Positions 20,649-31,721 of a DNA stretch of 33,705 nt are shown here, piece after piece. Position numbers and translations under genes: made by a program. Origin of the DNA: Gymnopilus junonius (Eukaryota; Basidiomycota; Agaricomycetes; Agaricales; Galerinaceae); the NCBI GenBank assembly GCA_015501075.1, contig JADNYJ010000346.1, forward strand, positions 1 to 33,705. The letters run 5' to 3'. The notes beneath the pieces were generated by a model that was not told the DNA's origin, searched no databases, and saw nothing but the letters and a program-made list of their open reading frames with translations. The stretch's first letter is position 1, and the number at the start of each line of letters is the position of its first letter.

Positions 20649-21725
20649 TTACACTGATACCACTGCTTCAACGCATTGCCAGAGTCCTTTCTCACTATCC
20701 ATCTCAGCTCTCGCACCAAGGGGTATTGTAATCACTGGATCGGTATGACCTATATCCACTCCGGCCAATATTGGGCATTCTCCTGCAGTTCTTCCAACTA
20801 CTTCCACAGTCTGGGCAACATAACTCTCGAAGTCGTCATTCATGCCTTGCGTGAATCCAAAAGAATGCCCCAATATGATGCCGGTGATTTGATGAAAGAC
20901 TCCGCGGTTGACAAGGTCACATATTTCTGCCTTTGCGTTTAAGACGGGATATGGAGGATGTTCCTCCCAAGGCTCGCCTTCAGGGAGTTCAAGAAGCAAG
21001 ATAACACCGTGATAGGAAGGTAGATCGTAAGGTGTTCCGCCAAGGCGAACGACCAGGGGGAGAGTGCCGCCGAACATTATACCTTCAGCCCTGCCCTCCC
21101 TGACCCACCTCCATCCAGTGTTTGACTTCATGGGTCGGGCGACTGTCAGATCTTTGGGTGTGAACCAATATTGGGTTGCTGATTCGTCTGTATATTCTTT
21201 ACTGACAGGGAATAGACCAAGAGGCTTATTAGCGGTTGTTAAAACTTGCGTGAAGTGGGACGTAGTAGTTTCTAATGGGTGAGGGAATTCAGCAAACTGG
21301 GTGAGTGCTGCAGGCCCATAAAACGTCCGGAGGCCTGATTGCGTATATAGAGCATAATGCAAGTATGTTATGTCGCTGAAGCCACATAAAATCTTCGGAT
21401 TGTTTTTTATGAGGGAATAGTCGAGGTGATTCAATAACTCGTTGGCATTTGGACCGCCGAGAGCGCAAACGATGGCGGATATCTCTGGATCAGCAAATGC
21501 TCTATGTATTTCGTTGACGCGCAGCTCAATTGATTCTTTGAGAGTAGCAGTGTGACCGAGGGGCTCATAAAAAACTTGAGTTTTAAAGCCCAAGGAAGAT
21601 ATGAAGTTGACGGCTAATGCTTCACGTTCAGGCAGCAAGTCGTTGAGACGGGCAGAAGGAGATATGATTGCGATCGTTGAGGACGGACGGAGAGCCCTTG
21701 GAATGATCTTTGTGCTACTCGACAT
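20649..21725 (-). CDS. S66 family LD-carboxypeptidase-like hydrolase
   Basis: 358 residues in one uninterrupted exon, close to the family norm of 300-360. Family S66 includes bacterial LD-carboxypeptidase A (murein recycling) and MccF (microcin C self-immunity). The Ser-Glu-His triad can be placed: Ser117 in CGFSDITYLH, Glu246 in ILLLELPEG and His327 in GVDIGHTDP. The N-terminal IAIISPSARL and the ALGGPNANELL loop (about 89-98) are also typical. No signal peptide is visible, so it is probably cytosolic. Fungi lack murein, so the substrate is open: bacterial wall fragments or amide-linked compounds are possible. The lack of introns, in a window where most genes have many, fits descent from a bacterial gene by transfer, but single-exon fungal genes are not rare. 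Confidence 0.93.
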   Translation of the reverse strand: MSSSTKIIPRALRPSSTIAIISPSARLNDLLPEREALAVNFISSLGFKTQVFYEPLGHTATLKESIELRVNEIHRAFADPEISAIVCALGGPNANELLNHLDYSLIKNNPKILCGFSDITYLHYALYTQSGLRTFYGPAALTQFAEFPHPLETTTSHFTQVLTTANKPLGLFPVSKEYTDESATQYWFTPKDLTVARPMKSNTGWRWVREGRAEGIMFGGTLPLVVRLGGTPYDLPSYHGVILLLELPEGEPWEEHPPYPVLNAKAEICDLVNRGVFHQITGIILGHSFGFTQGMNDDFESYVAQTVEVVGRTAGECPILAGVDIGHTDPVITIPLGARAEMDSEKGLWQCVEAVVSV

Positions 21726-21930
21726 TGAATATCAGCAGGGGAAGCAGGCAAGACTGCCTGCCAGGCGAGGTAGATTTATATACCCTAGACAAGTGTGGCA
21801 TCCACATGGTCATGTTGCCACAAAGAGGCTATCGGCTACATTACAAAGTCAATGTAGTGAATCGGAGCTAGTACTGTATTTTGTTATGCACTGTCCCTCT
21901 ATCATGAGAGAAAGGCTTCCAGTTCAGTGT

Positions 21931-23619
21931 TCAAACGTTGACGCCTTGGAGCACGCCATTTTGGAGAAAAACACAGCATGCAATAAAAATACAGCCTCGA
22001 TGAATACCGCGCAGACGGCGACTAAGCTCCAATATCTGATTTTTCCGAATACATCGGACCAGTCCATTCTTCGCCAGGGAATGCATGCTCGAGGGAAAAC
22101 TTGAGATCTCTGTCAGTGTTATCGGTTCCGAAGACGACGTCTTATCGGAAAGGCGAGTGCATGTTGGTGAATGAGGTTGGTATTGGGTTGTCGGCTCCGG
22201 ATCCGCGGTATCTAACGATGATGGGCTTTGGTCTTGACGGAGGTTGCGGAGTCGGCGTATAGCTTGATAGAAACGCGTTGAGACCACAGTCAGGTTGCAC
22301 ACGAAAAGAGATACAGAAGCCTAGGAAGGGCGAGTCAGCATCATATAGCATCATCTACCTGATTAGCACCGCACTCACTTCAATGTTACACAGGCCTTCG
22401 AGGATGAGAAGATAATCCACTCCGGGAAATACATCCTTGTTCAGGAATATAATCGCTATAACAACCCCAGCCAACAACGTCAAGATGCTTCCAGAAAATA
22501 CCATAAGAATAAGGCGGCGCTCCCCCGCAGGGAGCTTGATGCGCCAGAAAAATATTAAAGGTGAAATAACAAGTAGGAGATCGCCAAATACATTGACTAA
22601 AGAGGGAGGTGAGGATAGAAGCTTGAGTGCGCTGCACTTAAGTATATGATAATCTGGCCTCACCTACAAACAAAAAGATGGTCTGGACGAGGAAGCCACC
22701 TGCGCCTGTATCACAGTGTGTTACTTCGAACAGAACGAGTAACGGGGATGTGTATTTGCAGGTTAAATTGGCGACGAGGATGTTGGTGATGCAGAAGACG
22801 ATCATGGCACCAACAAGAACATAAGACCATCGTCGTGCTGGATGCTTTGCGGGGAATATTCGTCCTAAAGAGAGAGAAAGAGCCACTCGTGTAGACCTTT
22901 TTGACATCGGCATGTTAGGAGCACATCTTTGCAGCATGCTTTAGGACTTACCAAAACGATCAAAAGGTACGGAAGGAGAGAAAGCCAGAAGGAGTTTAGG
23001 ACTCGAAATGTTCGTGTTGTGTGCGTCAAGTCGAGGACTACACGACAATCAGAGTCGCGGACGCGTAGCTGGTAAGAATAAGGACTTACCTCGATGATAA
23101 ACCTAACCAACGTCAACATCCAATACATTGGATCCAGCATCAAAGGGAGGAAGGCAACATAATCGTCCCACCACGATCGACGGATCCTAAAGCGATGAAC
23201 TAGTCGATAAAGCGTGGACACTATCGCCACCGCGTGTAGAATCGAAAGGATACTGGAAGACAGATTGCTTGAGTTTTTTGCCTCGTTCGTAATTGTCCAC
23301 CGACCGTACCTTTCCAAGCCGTGTAAGATTGCAGTGGAAGCGTAGCCGTCGACCCCGGCGTCGAGGGGTATTGTCTTCTGGTAAAGGTTACCGACATTTG
23401 AGAATCCAGAGGCTTCCATGACCGTGCAGAGCGCTTTAAGTGACTGCGTGAGATGCCTGTTTTTTCATAGAACGGAAGAAATGGATAAACTGCGTACTTC
23501 GCTGCCACTTGTGATATTTTCAACATCGTGGGTGTTGAACCAATGCCACGGTAAGTGCCGGTCAAAGCCCTAGCGGAGGAGGATGATGTGTCTGGAGACG
23601 GAGAGGAGGATCTCTGCAA
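21931..23619 (-). CDS. Multi-pass (about seven-helix) membrane protein
   Basis: Intron-rich gene. Clear exons are 23619-23498, 23456-23310 and one beginning at 23252, followed by others at about 22930-22670, 22600-22390 and from about 22320 to the stop at 21931. Joining them gives an amphipathic start (ALTGTYRGIGSTPTMLKISQ) and a loop KTIPLDAGVDGYAS. The helices include SILHAVAIVSTLYRLVHR, YVAFLPLMLDPMYWMLTLV, WSYVLVGAMIVFCITNILV, GGFLVQTIFLFVG, a LLLVISPLIFFW helix, an ILTLLAGVVIAIIFL helix and ASVSLFVCNLTVVSTRFY. A polar Ser/Thr-rich tail follows. The RRSWWDDYVAF motif and overall plan resemble unnamed integral membrane proteins that are common in mushrooms. The acceptor joining the exon that ends near 22950 is uncertain. 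Function is unknown. Confidence 0.7.
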
Positions 23620-25178
23620 AGTAGAAAAGAATCCAGCCCTCAGAAATTCGACATTCCCGGTATCAAGAGAATGTTAAGGACATGAAGAAGCTAGAAATGA
23701 GGGCGTTGGCTACCACCGGATTTATGAAGAATTATGGGAACACGATCTTCGGTTATTTGATGTCATCATTGATACCGGTTCTCATGGAGTATTTTTTAAA
23801 TTTCGTCGATGTCGACTTGTTGCGATTTACAATTCTAGGATTCCCTTGATTTCTGCTATAAACTGGTGGTGAGAGGGAAAATCGCCTCGAGATAATTGAA
23901 TTCCTTGCGGTCCATAGAGGAAAGTTGGTTCACCACATTCTATTTGTGCATGTCAATTTTGCATCTGCTCAACCCCATCAAAATGGGCTAATCCGGTCCA
24001 TATGGCGATGCCAAATTCAATACTGGGCGAATCCGGTGGGTGGAGAAAGAAAGGACGCCTCAAAGCCTTCTACGGTTCTAAGCAAGGTTGACCAGGGGTT
24101 ATCCAAAACTGGACAGCCTAGGGAACCACCGTCACAAGAGAACAGGGGAGAATATTGAATACAATTGCGGGGGCTCTCCCACTGAATGAACAGCGACGGC
24201 ACTAGTATTAGCGCTCGACCTTGAGAGACAAAATACAAGTGTGGATTAGATCGATCCATGTGCTTGGAACTTGTATTCTGAGTGAATGGTAGGACAAATC
24301 CAGTGAAAATACTCGGGATAAGTCGTTGATATCCTCATTATGCGTGAACGTTATGGTATGACACCGAGGAAAGATTTTCACACAATAAGCAAAATATAGA
24401 TCTAGACCGCAGCACGGTGTGAGTGAAAATAGAGTACAGGGTTTTAAAATAATCGCCGTAGAAGGTGACCAAAAAAGCACGACAACGGCAGAAAAATGAA
24501 GAGACGAAGTATGAGAGTATCGCCCAACTTAGGCAAGGGTAAAACGGACTTTGGGGGTTTGTCCTGGAGGATAGTAAAGGATGACTTAAGGTGCTTATAT
24601 GGCCTAAAGTTTTGCCCTGCATATTCTTCATCTAAAAAGCGGTTAACTCTGGAAGTCCAATGTAGAAAGCTAAAGGGCCCTGCAGACCAAGCGAATTGCA
24701 TGGAACATCGAAGGATAAATCATATAAGTGCACAAGTTCGGAGCCATGGAGAGAAAGATGAGACTGAAGGAGATCGAATCCACCATCTCATATAAATTCG
24801 GACACGCAGAGGATTTGAGTATACATATGTAGCTGGCTTTGGTCCATAGAAGACTAAGGAGTAGGATAGTCTTGAGTTGCCGCGAATGCGGTCGCCAAGA
24901 TACACTGCGCTCTGAGAAAGGTCGACGATGACGCCGTTGAATTGGCAACGCCAACATTGTACATAACAAATGACCTGATTAACGCAACAGGGAGAAAGAA
25001 AAGTCCGTTTGGCTTTGGTGGACAACTGGACGATATTCAAAGTCGAGAGCAAGCCGAGAGGATATCTGGGGCGTGGTCGACGTCAATGACGCTTTCATAG
25101 AAAGATAGCCTGGGAAGAAATTGCCGAGAGTGTCGAGGGCTATAATTATCTGCGGTCCCGACCTCATTAAAGCGGTGG
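23620..25178. other. Intergenic, 1.6 kb, no supported gene
   Basis: Several overlapping short open frames on the minus strand (24.2-25.17 kb), none with a recognisable domain or a consistent splice model. This may be relic sequence next to the transposon insertion. Confidence 0.45.
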
Positions 25179-25181
25179 TGA

Positions 25182-25246
25182 CACTGCTGGCAACAGGTTA
25201 TTTAAGTTGACCAAAAATGATTAAGAAAATAAATTAAACATGTTTA
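25182..25246 (+). repeat. Left terminal inverted repeat
   Basis: Starts CACTGCTGGCAACAGG and ends AAACATGTTTA; it pairs with 25758-25822 at 62 of 65 positions. Confidence 0.9.
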
Positions 25247-25757
25247 TGTTCTTGGTCTGCTTTTCCATCACATAAAATCTATTTTCAACTCAACAATTGC
25301 TGGTACAGAAATTCTTTTGTCAAACACTTCATTTTTAGCATATTTATAGGCCTATTAAATGCAATACTTGTGCTAAATTTTTTGATCAAAAATGGTGACA
25401 GAAAGGTAGAGTTTATTGTTTTATTGTTCTCGTTGTCAATTGTAGTATTTAAGACAAGTTTTGGTTCCTTTAAAATAAGGTAAAATATTTTCAATTCAGT
25501 TTGGGTGCGAAACATTGTTCTTTTTGTTTATCCAACAACAAAAATTCTTGCTAAATTTATCATTTACGAGACAACAAAAGAAATTGTGAATGTGAAATTT
25601 AACAAAAGCTTTTGTCTATACAAAAACATGATGTAAACTTTAGATTCTGTGGGGCTAAGAACTTTATAATACAGGTAGAATCTGTATTATATTTTTTCAG
25701 AATTAAAATATATCATTTTTAATAGATTCAAGAACTCGAAAAACGGTCGAAAACATG

Positions 25758-25822
25758 TAAACATGTTTAATTTATTTTTTTAATCATTTTTAGTCTACTT
25801 AAATAACCTGTTGCCAGCAGTG
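25758..25822 (-). repeat. Right terminal inverted repeat
   Basis: Reverse complement begins CACTGCTGGCAACAGG; next to it lies a second ACATGTTT copy (subterminal repeat). Confidence 0.9.
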
Positions 25823-25825
25823 TGA

Positions 25826-27224
25826 GTAGAAGTCGTTGTGTAGAAGTAATTCGGATGCTTTGGCATGTGTGTGCACGGAATAAATACATATATTTAAATA
25901 TATATATATTCAGACAGTAAAAAACGTTCTAGAGGCGGACGAGTTCTTTCGATGCAATGCGATTCCAAGCGCGGTAGTCAATGTAGGCTCTAGATCTCGC
26001 AACCGGCTCAAAGCAGCTACAGATTCTTCAGAATAATCTCGTCATCGACGTAACAGTACTTGTGTGTCTGCACGACCGATCAGCCGAAAGTGAAAGAAAA
26101 CACGCAGACCGCAGATTCAATTAGATAGAAGTGGAAATGATCCGTGAGGTGGATAGGCAGTGCGACCACTCGGCCTTGAGAAGATGATTAATGAATTGTA
26201 CGATATATAGAGATGACGGCGTTATGAAATACAGCCTGCTCTTTTATATATCCGCACGGTAGATTTTACACCTCGCATCCTAGTTCATCATTATTCTGCC
26301 TGATGAAGATAGCTGGTGTCGCACACGGCAGAAGTGCATACGCAGCACGGAGTGTGTGTTGACTTTAGTCGAGGGTTGGCACATATGTACCCCAAGCAAA
26401 GTCGAGACATTGATAGAGCCAGTGCCGGGTGATAGAGTAAAAGCTAGCAGAATAAATAAGACCCAATCCAGCTCCTGAAGAACAATTCAGAGAAGGTTTA
26501 GTAAAGACAGAGAGGCAGAGAGAGCGATCTACATCCTGGCGTGGTTCCATTAGATGACTCCGTTCAAAAGCAGAATACAACCAAGGCTCTCTTAGTAAGT
26601 ATGTTGCCAGATGAGCACAAAAAGAGAGGCTGTTCCGTAATTGATCGTCAAAGTGGTCGCCAGAGTAATAGAAAAAAAGTGCACCGTAAGGCCACCTCGA
26701 AGTATACGGTGCACAATACAAGAGTAAGAGGATGCGAGGATACGCAGATCTGGAGTGACTGCTGCGCAATAATGAAGTTACATAACTCGAGGTTCGAGCT
26801 AGCCGGAAGAACTTACCGAGGCATCGACGGCGTTCTGGACAAAGGGTCCCCGACCCTGTAAGACGTGTCACGGCGAAGACCGACTAGGCTAAGTGCACTT
26901 CTTTTTTTTCAGAGCGCCCGTTAGTTTAGGTTGAATTAGAAGAGTCAAGGACGGAAGTTCCGGAATTCATACGTATATAAAGGACGTGCTGGCTGGTCGG
27001 GATTCATTTCCGCTCACCCGTTCTCTTTGTGCCCACCATCTTCTGCCGACTTTCCAAAGCCACCTTGAATTCTTTGAGAGAACGAACAACTTCAAGGTAT
27101 TCAAGGTACTTAGGTCTCAAATAGTGGCGTAATGTCGGGGGATTTTATATCGATGTTCCCAGATTTATTGTGGCTTCGGTGAAGCGGCGCCATCTCCACA
27201 TCCGGGTTCGGAACCGCAGTCGTC
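25826..27224. promoter_or_regulatory. Intergenic with TATA box upstream of MIT gene
   Basis: No supported gene over 1.4 kb. There is a short AT repeat at about 25888-25912. TATATAAAGG at 26974-26983 is a good TATA box, about 240 nt before the ATG at 27225. The sequence between may be 5' UTR, possibly containing an intron. Confidence 0.45.
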
Positions 27225-27539
27225 ATGGCGGAGTCCACGACACGAGACCAACTTTCCATCGCCCTCGAGCACGCCCGTCGGGCCGTCAACATCGATAAAG
27301 AGGGCATCGACATGGCTGCTGCTATCATCGCATACGGGCAGAGCCTGTTTGTCCTGGGCCGCGTTATCCAGGAGTTACAGAGAGAGTTGGATGCTTCCCC
27401 AGAGGAGAGAAAAGAGCAGCTTGAGAGTGACATCATGAAGATTGTGGGGATTCATAAGTCTTATCAGGACAGGATGGTCGCTTTGAGCGAGGCTACTGGG
27501 ATCCCATTACCTCCGGGGGATATGAGGTCGCTGTTATGA
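27225..27539 (+). CDS. Small MIT-domain-like protein
   Basis: 104 residues in one exon. Residues about 8-76 form a three-helix pattern: ALEHARRAVNIDKEG, then AAAIIAYGQSLFVLGRVIQELQ, then EQLESDIMKIVGIHKSYQDR. This fits the microtubule-interacting-and-transport (MIT) fold, which usually binds ESCRT-III tails in endosomal sorting. The protein has nothing else beyond a short tail (GIPLPPGDMRSLL), so it would be a stand-alone MIT adaptor. The assignment is by pattern and not certain. Confidence 0.7.
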   Translation: MAESTTRDQLSIALEHARRAVNIDKEGIDMAAAIIAYGQSLFVLGRVIQELQRELDASPEERKEQLESDIMKIVGIHKSYQDRMVALSEATGIPLPPGDMRSLL

Positions 27540-28454
27540 AGTCCTTCTGGAGGATAAATATAAAATTCGGAGAGAACGGTCCTCAAGTCCGCCTTGTCGT
27601 TTGGTCCCCTTTTACAGTAAAAGAGTACATTGTAATCCTTGTATTTAGTCCCGACTAGTTGTCGAATCCCATTGTCGTCTTGTTCTGTTTTCGCCGGCGA
27701 AGAAAAAAAACTGCAATTTGTGAAAGATTTTCCGAATAAAAAGGTCGTTCGATTTGTAGAACATATGAGCCGGCGTCCTGTTGCTTTCTGCACGCGAAAG
27801 CCAAGAAGAGACTAAACGGACCCTGCATCGGAGAAGGCGGAAGAGAAGGCGGAAGCAAAGGCGGGTGCCAGACGGATCTAGCAAAATTGGAACGTGGGAA
27901 CAAATACCCCAAAACGGATCTGACGCGACGCGTCTCGGCCCCTGCACTGGTTGATCCTGAACCGCCATTGTCTCCCATGCTACCCCGCTCATAATCCCCT
28001 TTCAAGGTCCTCAAATTGCTCGAAAACGCCTTTATTACTGTTACACTGCACAGGGCGCCCGTATTCGACACAGCAACCAGCTTTTTCCGCTCTTTTTGGC
28101 GTACCCGGAGGTTGGAATCAGAGGAAAGAACGAAAACACCATCTAGGTGCGTTTTTCTCGTGTTTTCCTTGAAAGTGAATGTTTGACATCCATTTTTGGT
28201 CCTTTTTATGTATTAGGACGCTGCTACGACCTATATAACTTACATACTACGCAAAAAACGCGTGCGCTATAGTCTTACAAACCACAACCGGAAATCGAGG
28301 TCGATTCAGAAAGCCGCAGTCCAGGTACTTTTTCCTGAAATTTTGTCCAGAAGATTGCAGACTAAACATATATATTTATCTCCTATTGCAGGTCCGCTCC
28401 CTCATCGCTCAGAGGAACTGAAACATACAGCATCAGTAACGCCACGGACCAACC
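27540..28454. promoter_or_regulatory. Intergenic and 5' leader of CDH1 with UTR intron
   Basis: No supported gene. A CTATATAA TATA-like box lies near 28230. A likely 5' UTR intron runs from CAG/GTACTT (28324) to TTGCAG (28391), 63 nt before the ATG at 28455. Confidence 0.5.
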
Positions 28455-30332
28455 ATGTCAGGTCTTAAGAATTCGCCTTTTGGGAAAAGGCTTCGTGCTT
28501 CGCATAAAGAAAGAGAGGAGGATGATGGTCTGAGCCCACGAAAACCCAGGGTTAATCCTATCTTTGGTTCTGGAACAGCGTCATCTTCGTCAACGCCCGC
28601 ATTGGATTCCAGACCGACCACCAGCGACAGCAGCGGGCCTGAATCTCCTGTCGAACTTCATGGAATGAGCTCGGCTATGAGCATGCCCCGAATAGCCAAG
28701 GACTATGGTGATAGATTCGTGCCGTCGAAGGACTTGGGAGACCTTCGGACGTCTTATCATCTCATGGACGATGGTGGACCATCAACGCCTTCAAAGAACC
28801 GCATCATCCCAACAGAGTCAGATGCACTCAAGGGTACGTTGTTTATCTTTTTTTCTCCACGTTCTCGCTGACAAACCACACTCAGAACAAGCCAATGCGA
28901 TCTTCAACACAATATTACACACAGAAGTCACGCCTCCATCCCCGCGGAGACCTGTATCACCGACACGGCCTGTCGCTTCAGGCAGTGGAGTTCCACCATC
29001 AACGCCCACTAGACGACGTCTTTTCACCTACAATTCCCCCAGCCGATCCAATCCAGCCACACCCACCCGTCGTCTTGACACCCCAACCGATGAAGCCTAC
29101 TCAATGAGCCCTGTGAGGGCAGAGAGCCGACAGCTGCTCGAATCACCGCGTCGGCAGCTCCGCAGCGTATGCAAGACTCCTTACCGAGTTTTGGACGCGC
29201 CTGAGCTGGCAGATGACTTTTACCTCAACTTGGTGGATTGGTCAAGCACTAACGTGCTTGGAGTTGGATTAGGCCCCTGTGTGTATCTGTGGACGGCCCA
29301 CAACGCAGCGGTGTCGAAACTGTGTGATTTAACCCAGTCAAACGATACCATTTCGTCGGTTTCATGGGTGCAAAAAGGGACAACGCTGGCTGTGGGCACC
29401 CTTGCGGGACGACTGCACATTTACGATGCCAACACTCTCCAGCTACAGCGAACGTACCACCAAGCACACTCGCAGCGGATAGGAGCATTGGCGTGGAACA
29501 CCCATGTGCTGTCCTCCGGATCGAGAGACAGAATGGTTCTCCACCGGGACGTACGCGAGGCGGCTGTCCGGCCATTCAAGAAGTGTGCAGGACATAGGCA
29601 AGAAGTCTGCGGGTTGAAGTGGAGCGGGGATGGCGGTACACACACTGCAACGCTCGCCAGTGGCGGCAATGACAACAAAGTGTGTATATGGGATTTGAGA
29701 GGGTCGCAGAGGCCTGGTGGTATTCCTGCTTCGTCGTCGAATGGTATTGGGAGTAGTCGGCATGGGATTGGTGTTTCGGATGATCTGAGTAGCGACGTAT
29801 CGCCGCTGTACAAGTTCCATGAGCATACAGCTGCTGTGAAGGCTCTTGCCTGGGATCCGCATGTGTCGGGCGTCCTTGCAACTGGCGGAGGGACACAGGA
29901 TAAGCATATTAGGTTCTGGAATGTTCTCAATGGGTCGATGTTGCAGGAGCTGGACACTGGAAGTCAGGTTCGTCTTTATTCTTTTCTGACACGTCATTTC
30001 CATATCTGACATATCTATCTCTTTCGTTCTACAATTCAGGTCTGCAACCTCATATGGTCCTTAACATCGCATGAACTCGTCTCAACCCACGGATTCTCCT
30101 CAACGACGGCGCAAAACCAGATTTGCATATGGAAGTACCCCGCTTTGAACATGGTCGCATCACTGACGGACATACGAATCGTGTCTTGTACCTCGCCATG
30201 AGCCCGGATGGAGAGACTATCGTGACCGGCGCTGGGGACGAGACGCTGAGATTCTGGAACGCATTCCCTAAGAAGGAAAAACACGAGCGGGAGAGAGAGA
30301 GTATGTTGGATTACGGAAGGCTGATCCGGTAG
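28455..30332 (+). CDS. CDH1: Cdh1/Fizzy-related APC/C activator
   Basis: WD40 co-activator that brings substrates to the anaphase-promoting complex in late mitosis and G1 (Fzr1; fission yeast Ste9/Srw1). Exons are 28455-28833, 28886-29967 and 30040-30332; about 584 residues if the frame break below is an error. The C-box DRFVPSK is at 86-92. The Fizzy-related LFTYN is at 172-176 and [12 protein letters not shown] at 223-234. The propeller follows: [84 protein letters not shown] and [20 protein letters not shown]. The C-terminal IR tail (GRLIR) that docks on the APC/C is present. LFTYN and the [12 protein letters not shown] context favour Cdh1 over Cdc20. In exon 3 the frame shifts at GG (30168-30169), where one G is missing between MVASLT and [12 protein letters not shown]. 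Confidence 0.93.
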
Positions 30333-31721
30333 TGGTGGTCCTGGCCATGCGACGCAGGTGGTGGGCGACAAGCTCTACTTTTATCCTCCTTCTGAACGGG
30401 TTTCAGAGAAGACAGGGCTCCCACCTCTTTTCTTTATTCCTCCTCCGACGACTGATTCGGAGCTGTTATGCATAAATTATCCAAATCTCTATGCTTTCGA
30501 CACATTGGCCGCTACCGCTCACCGCTTTCCCCGCCATCTGTTCATATGTTGTATGACATCCGCTTCTCCATCTGAGCCCCTCGGAGAAACGATGCAGACT
30601 CTCAAGCCCCTCCTGTTGCCAATTACGGCCAATATCTAAGCACTTTCTGGTACCCCCTTTGGCCGACCACAGGCTCCCCGGGCCTATCACCCACAAGTTC
30701 GGCTGACGTGACATCCCTTCACCATTACGTCGCGTCATGCCCACCCCTCAAATATCCCAATGTCGGATCAAACAGCTAACAACGGTCTTCGACCACTTTC
30801 TCGACTATATTATTTGCTTGTTCTCGTTTTGTTATCTCGGAATGTATGGTTATGCTCGTTCATTTCCTTCTTCTAGTCTTCTAGTCTTCTAGTCTACCTA
30901 TCTTCTTTTTTCTCGTTAAGTGTTCTCGATTTCCTCTGTTCCTTCTTCTTTCGATATGTTTTCTTCCTCGCTTCAAATATGCTCATATCATTATCAGACT
31001 TGTGATGTTTTCTGTACCTCTTTCCTATGTCCATGGTTCCATTTCCTTGTTTTGTCCTCCGTCTTTTAATCTTTTTTCGTGTTTTGTCGTCCTTCTTCTT
31101 CTTCCTCTCATCTCATCTTTATTGAGTCCAAAAATGCCTGATCCTAATCTTCGTGGACTCGCCACATAAATCCGCATCCATTTCCATTCCCGATCATCCA
31201 TCCAACTGTGTCATAGTTCTGAAATACAATCTACATACCCCTTACCTATACATAGTCATATTTACATTTCTTAGGACCCCTGAATACTAACTGCTTTTCA
31301 TTCAGACTCGAGCAGGCGAACCTTGATCGAACTGTCCGAAAACGGCTGGACTTTCTTAAACGGGTAGTTGCTTGCATGGCTGACTCAGAGTGTCGGAATC
31401 AGCGCCCAGAGGCGTGCGCTCGTCTCGCACCAGCCTTTGGTATACGGAGCACTTCACAGTGTCATTTTTTTCATTGTCAGGGGAGGTATTTTACTAAACA
31501 GATAGTTTCATTCTGCTTAGACACGATTCCGATGCAAGTGGTTCCCTTGCCCGCCAGGAACGCCACCTGATGGAGGATAGATTTGACCAGATTCACAAAT
31601 AACTTCGCTACTGCGCTTTTTTTAGATCCGCTGTATCATTCAAGACTGTATCACATTATACAGAACAACCTATGCCCAAGAGGAAGACGAACTACAATTC
31701 GGAGGGAACCGCGAGGCGGTA
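30333..31721. other. Intergenic, pyrimidine-rich, no supported gene
   Basis: 1.4 kb of T/C-rich sequence with many stops. Contains the tandem repeat listed next. Nothing else was recognised. Confidence 0.5.
30871..30894. repeat. Short tandem repeat, TTCTAGTC x3
   Basis: Three perfect copies of the 8-mer TTCTAGTC in the intergenic pyrimidine-rich tract. Confidence 0.9.

Larger units (their letters stand above)
25182..25822. mobile_element. Non-autonomous CACTA-like transposon (641 bp)
   Basis: AT-rich element with ends CACTG...CAGTG and 65-bp terminal inverted repeats differing at only 3 positions (27, 31 and 44). It is flanked by TGA on both sides (25179-25181 and 25823-25825), fitting the 3-bp target duplication typical of the CACTA superfamily, whose members start CACTA or CACTG. 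The interior lacks a transposase; the 76-codon minus frame at 25285-25515 is AT-rich and unrecognised. It would need a transposase from elsewhere in the genome. The near-identity of the repeats suggests fairly recent activity. Confidence 0.85.

Noticed and set aside
22865..23419. Continuous 184-codon minus frame starting MEASGFSNVG as a separate gene
   Set aside because: Splicing from the exon at 23619 through 23456-23310 to 23252 gives a better continuous membrane protein; the frame reads through an intron.
24670..25167. Cysteine-bearing minus-strand frames (CCVNQVICYVQCWRC) suggestive of a hydrophobin
   Set aside because: Cysteine spacing does not fit the eight-cysteine hydrophobin pattern and no signal peptide or exon model could be built.
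26365..26871. 168-codon minus-strand frame
   Set aside because: No recognisable domain, overlaps an equally featureless plus frame, and lacks conserved composition; most likely chance.
27195..27222. GGGTTCGGAACC resembling a tRNA T-arm
   Set aside because: No anticodon arm, D-arm or acceptor stem could be folded around it.
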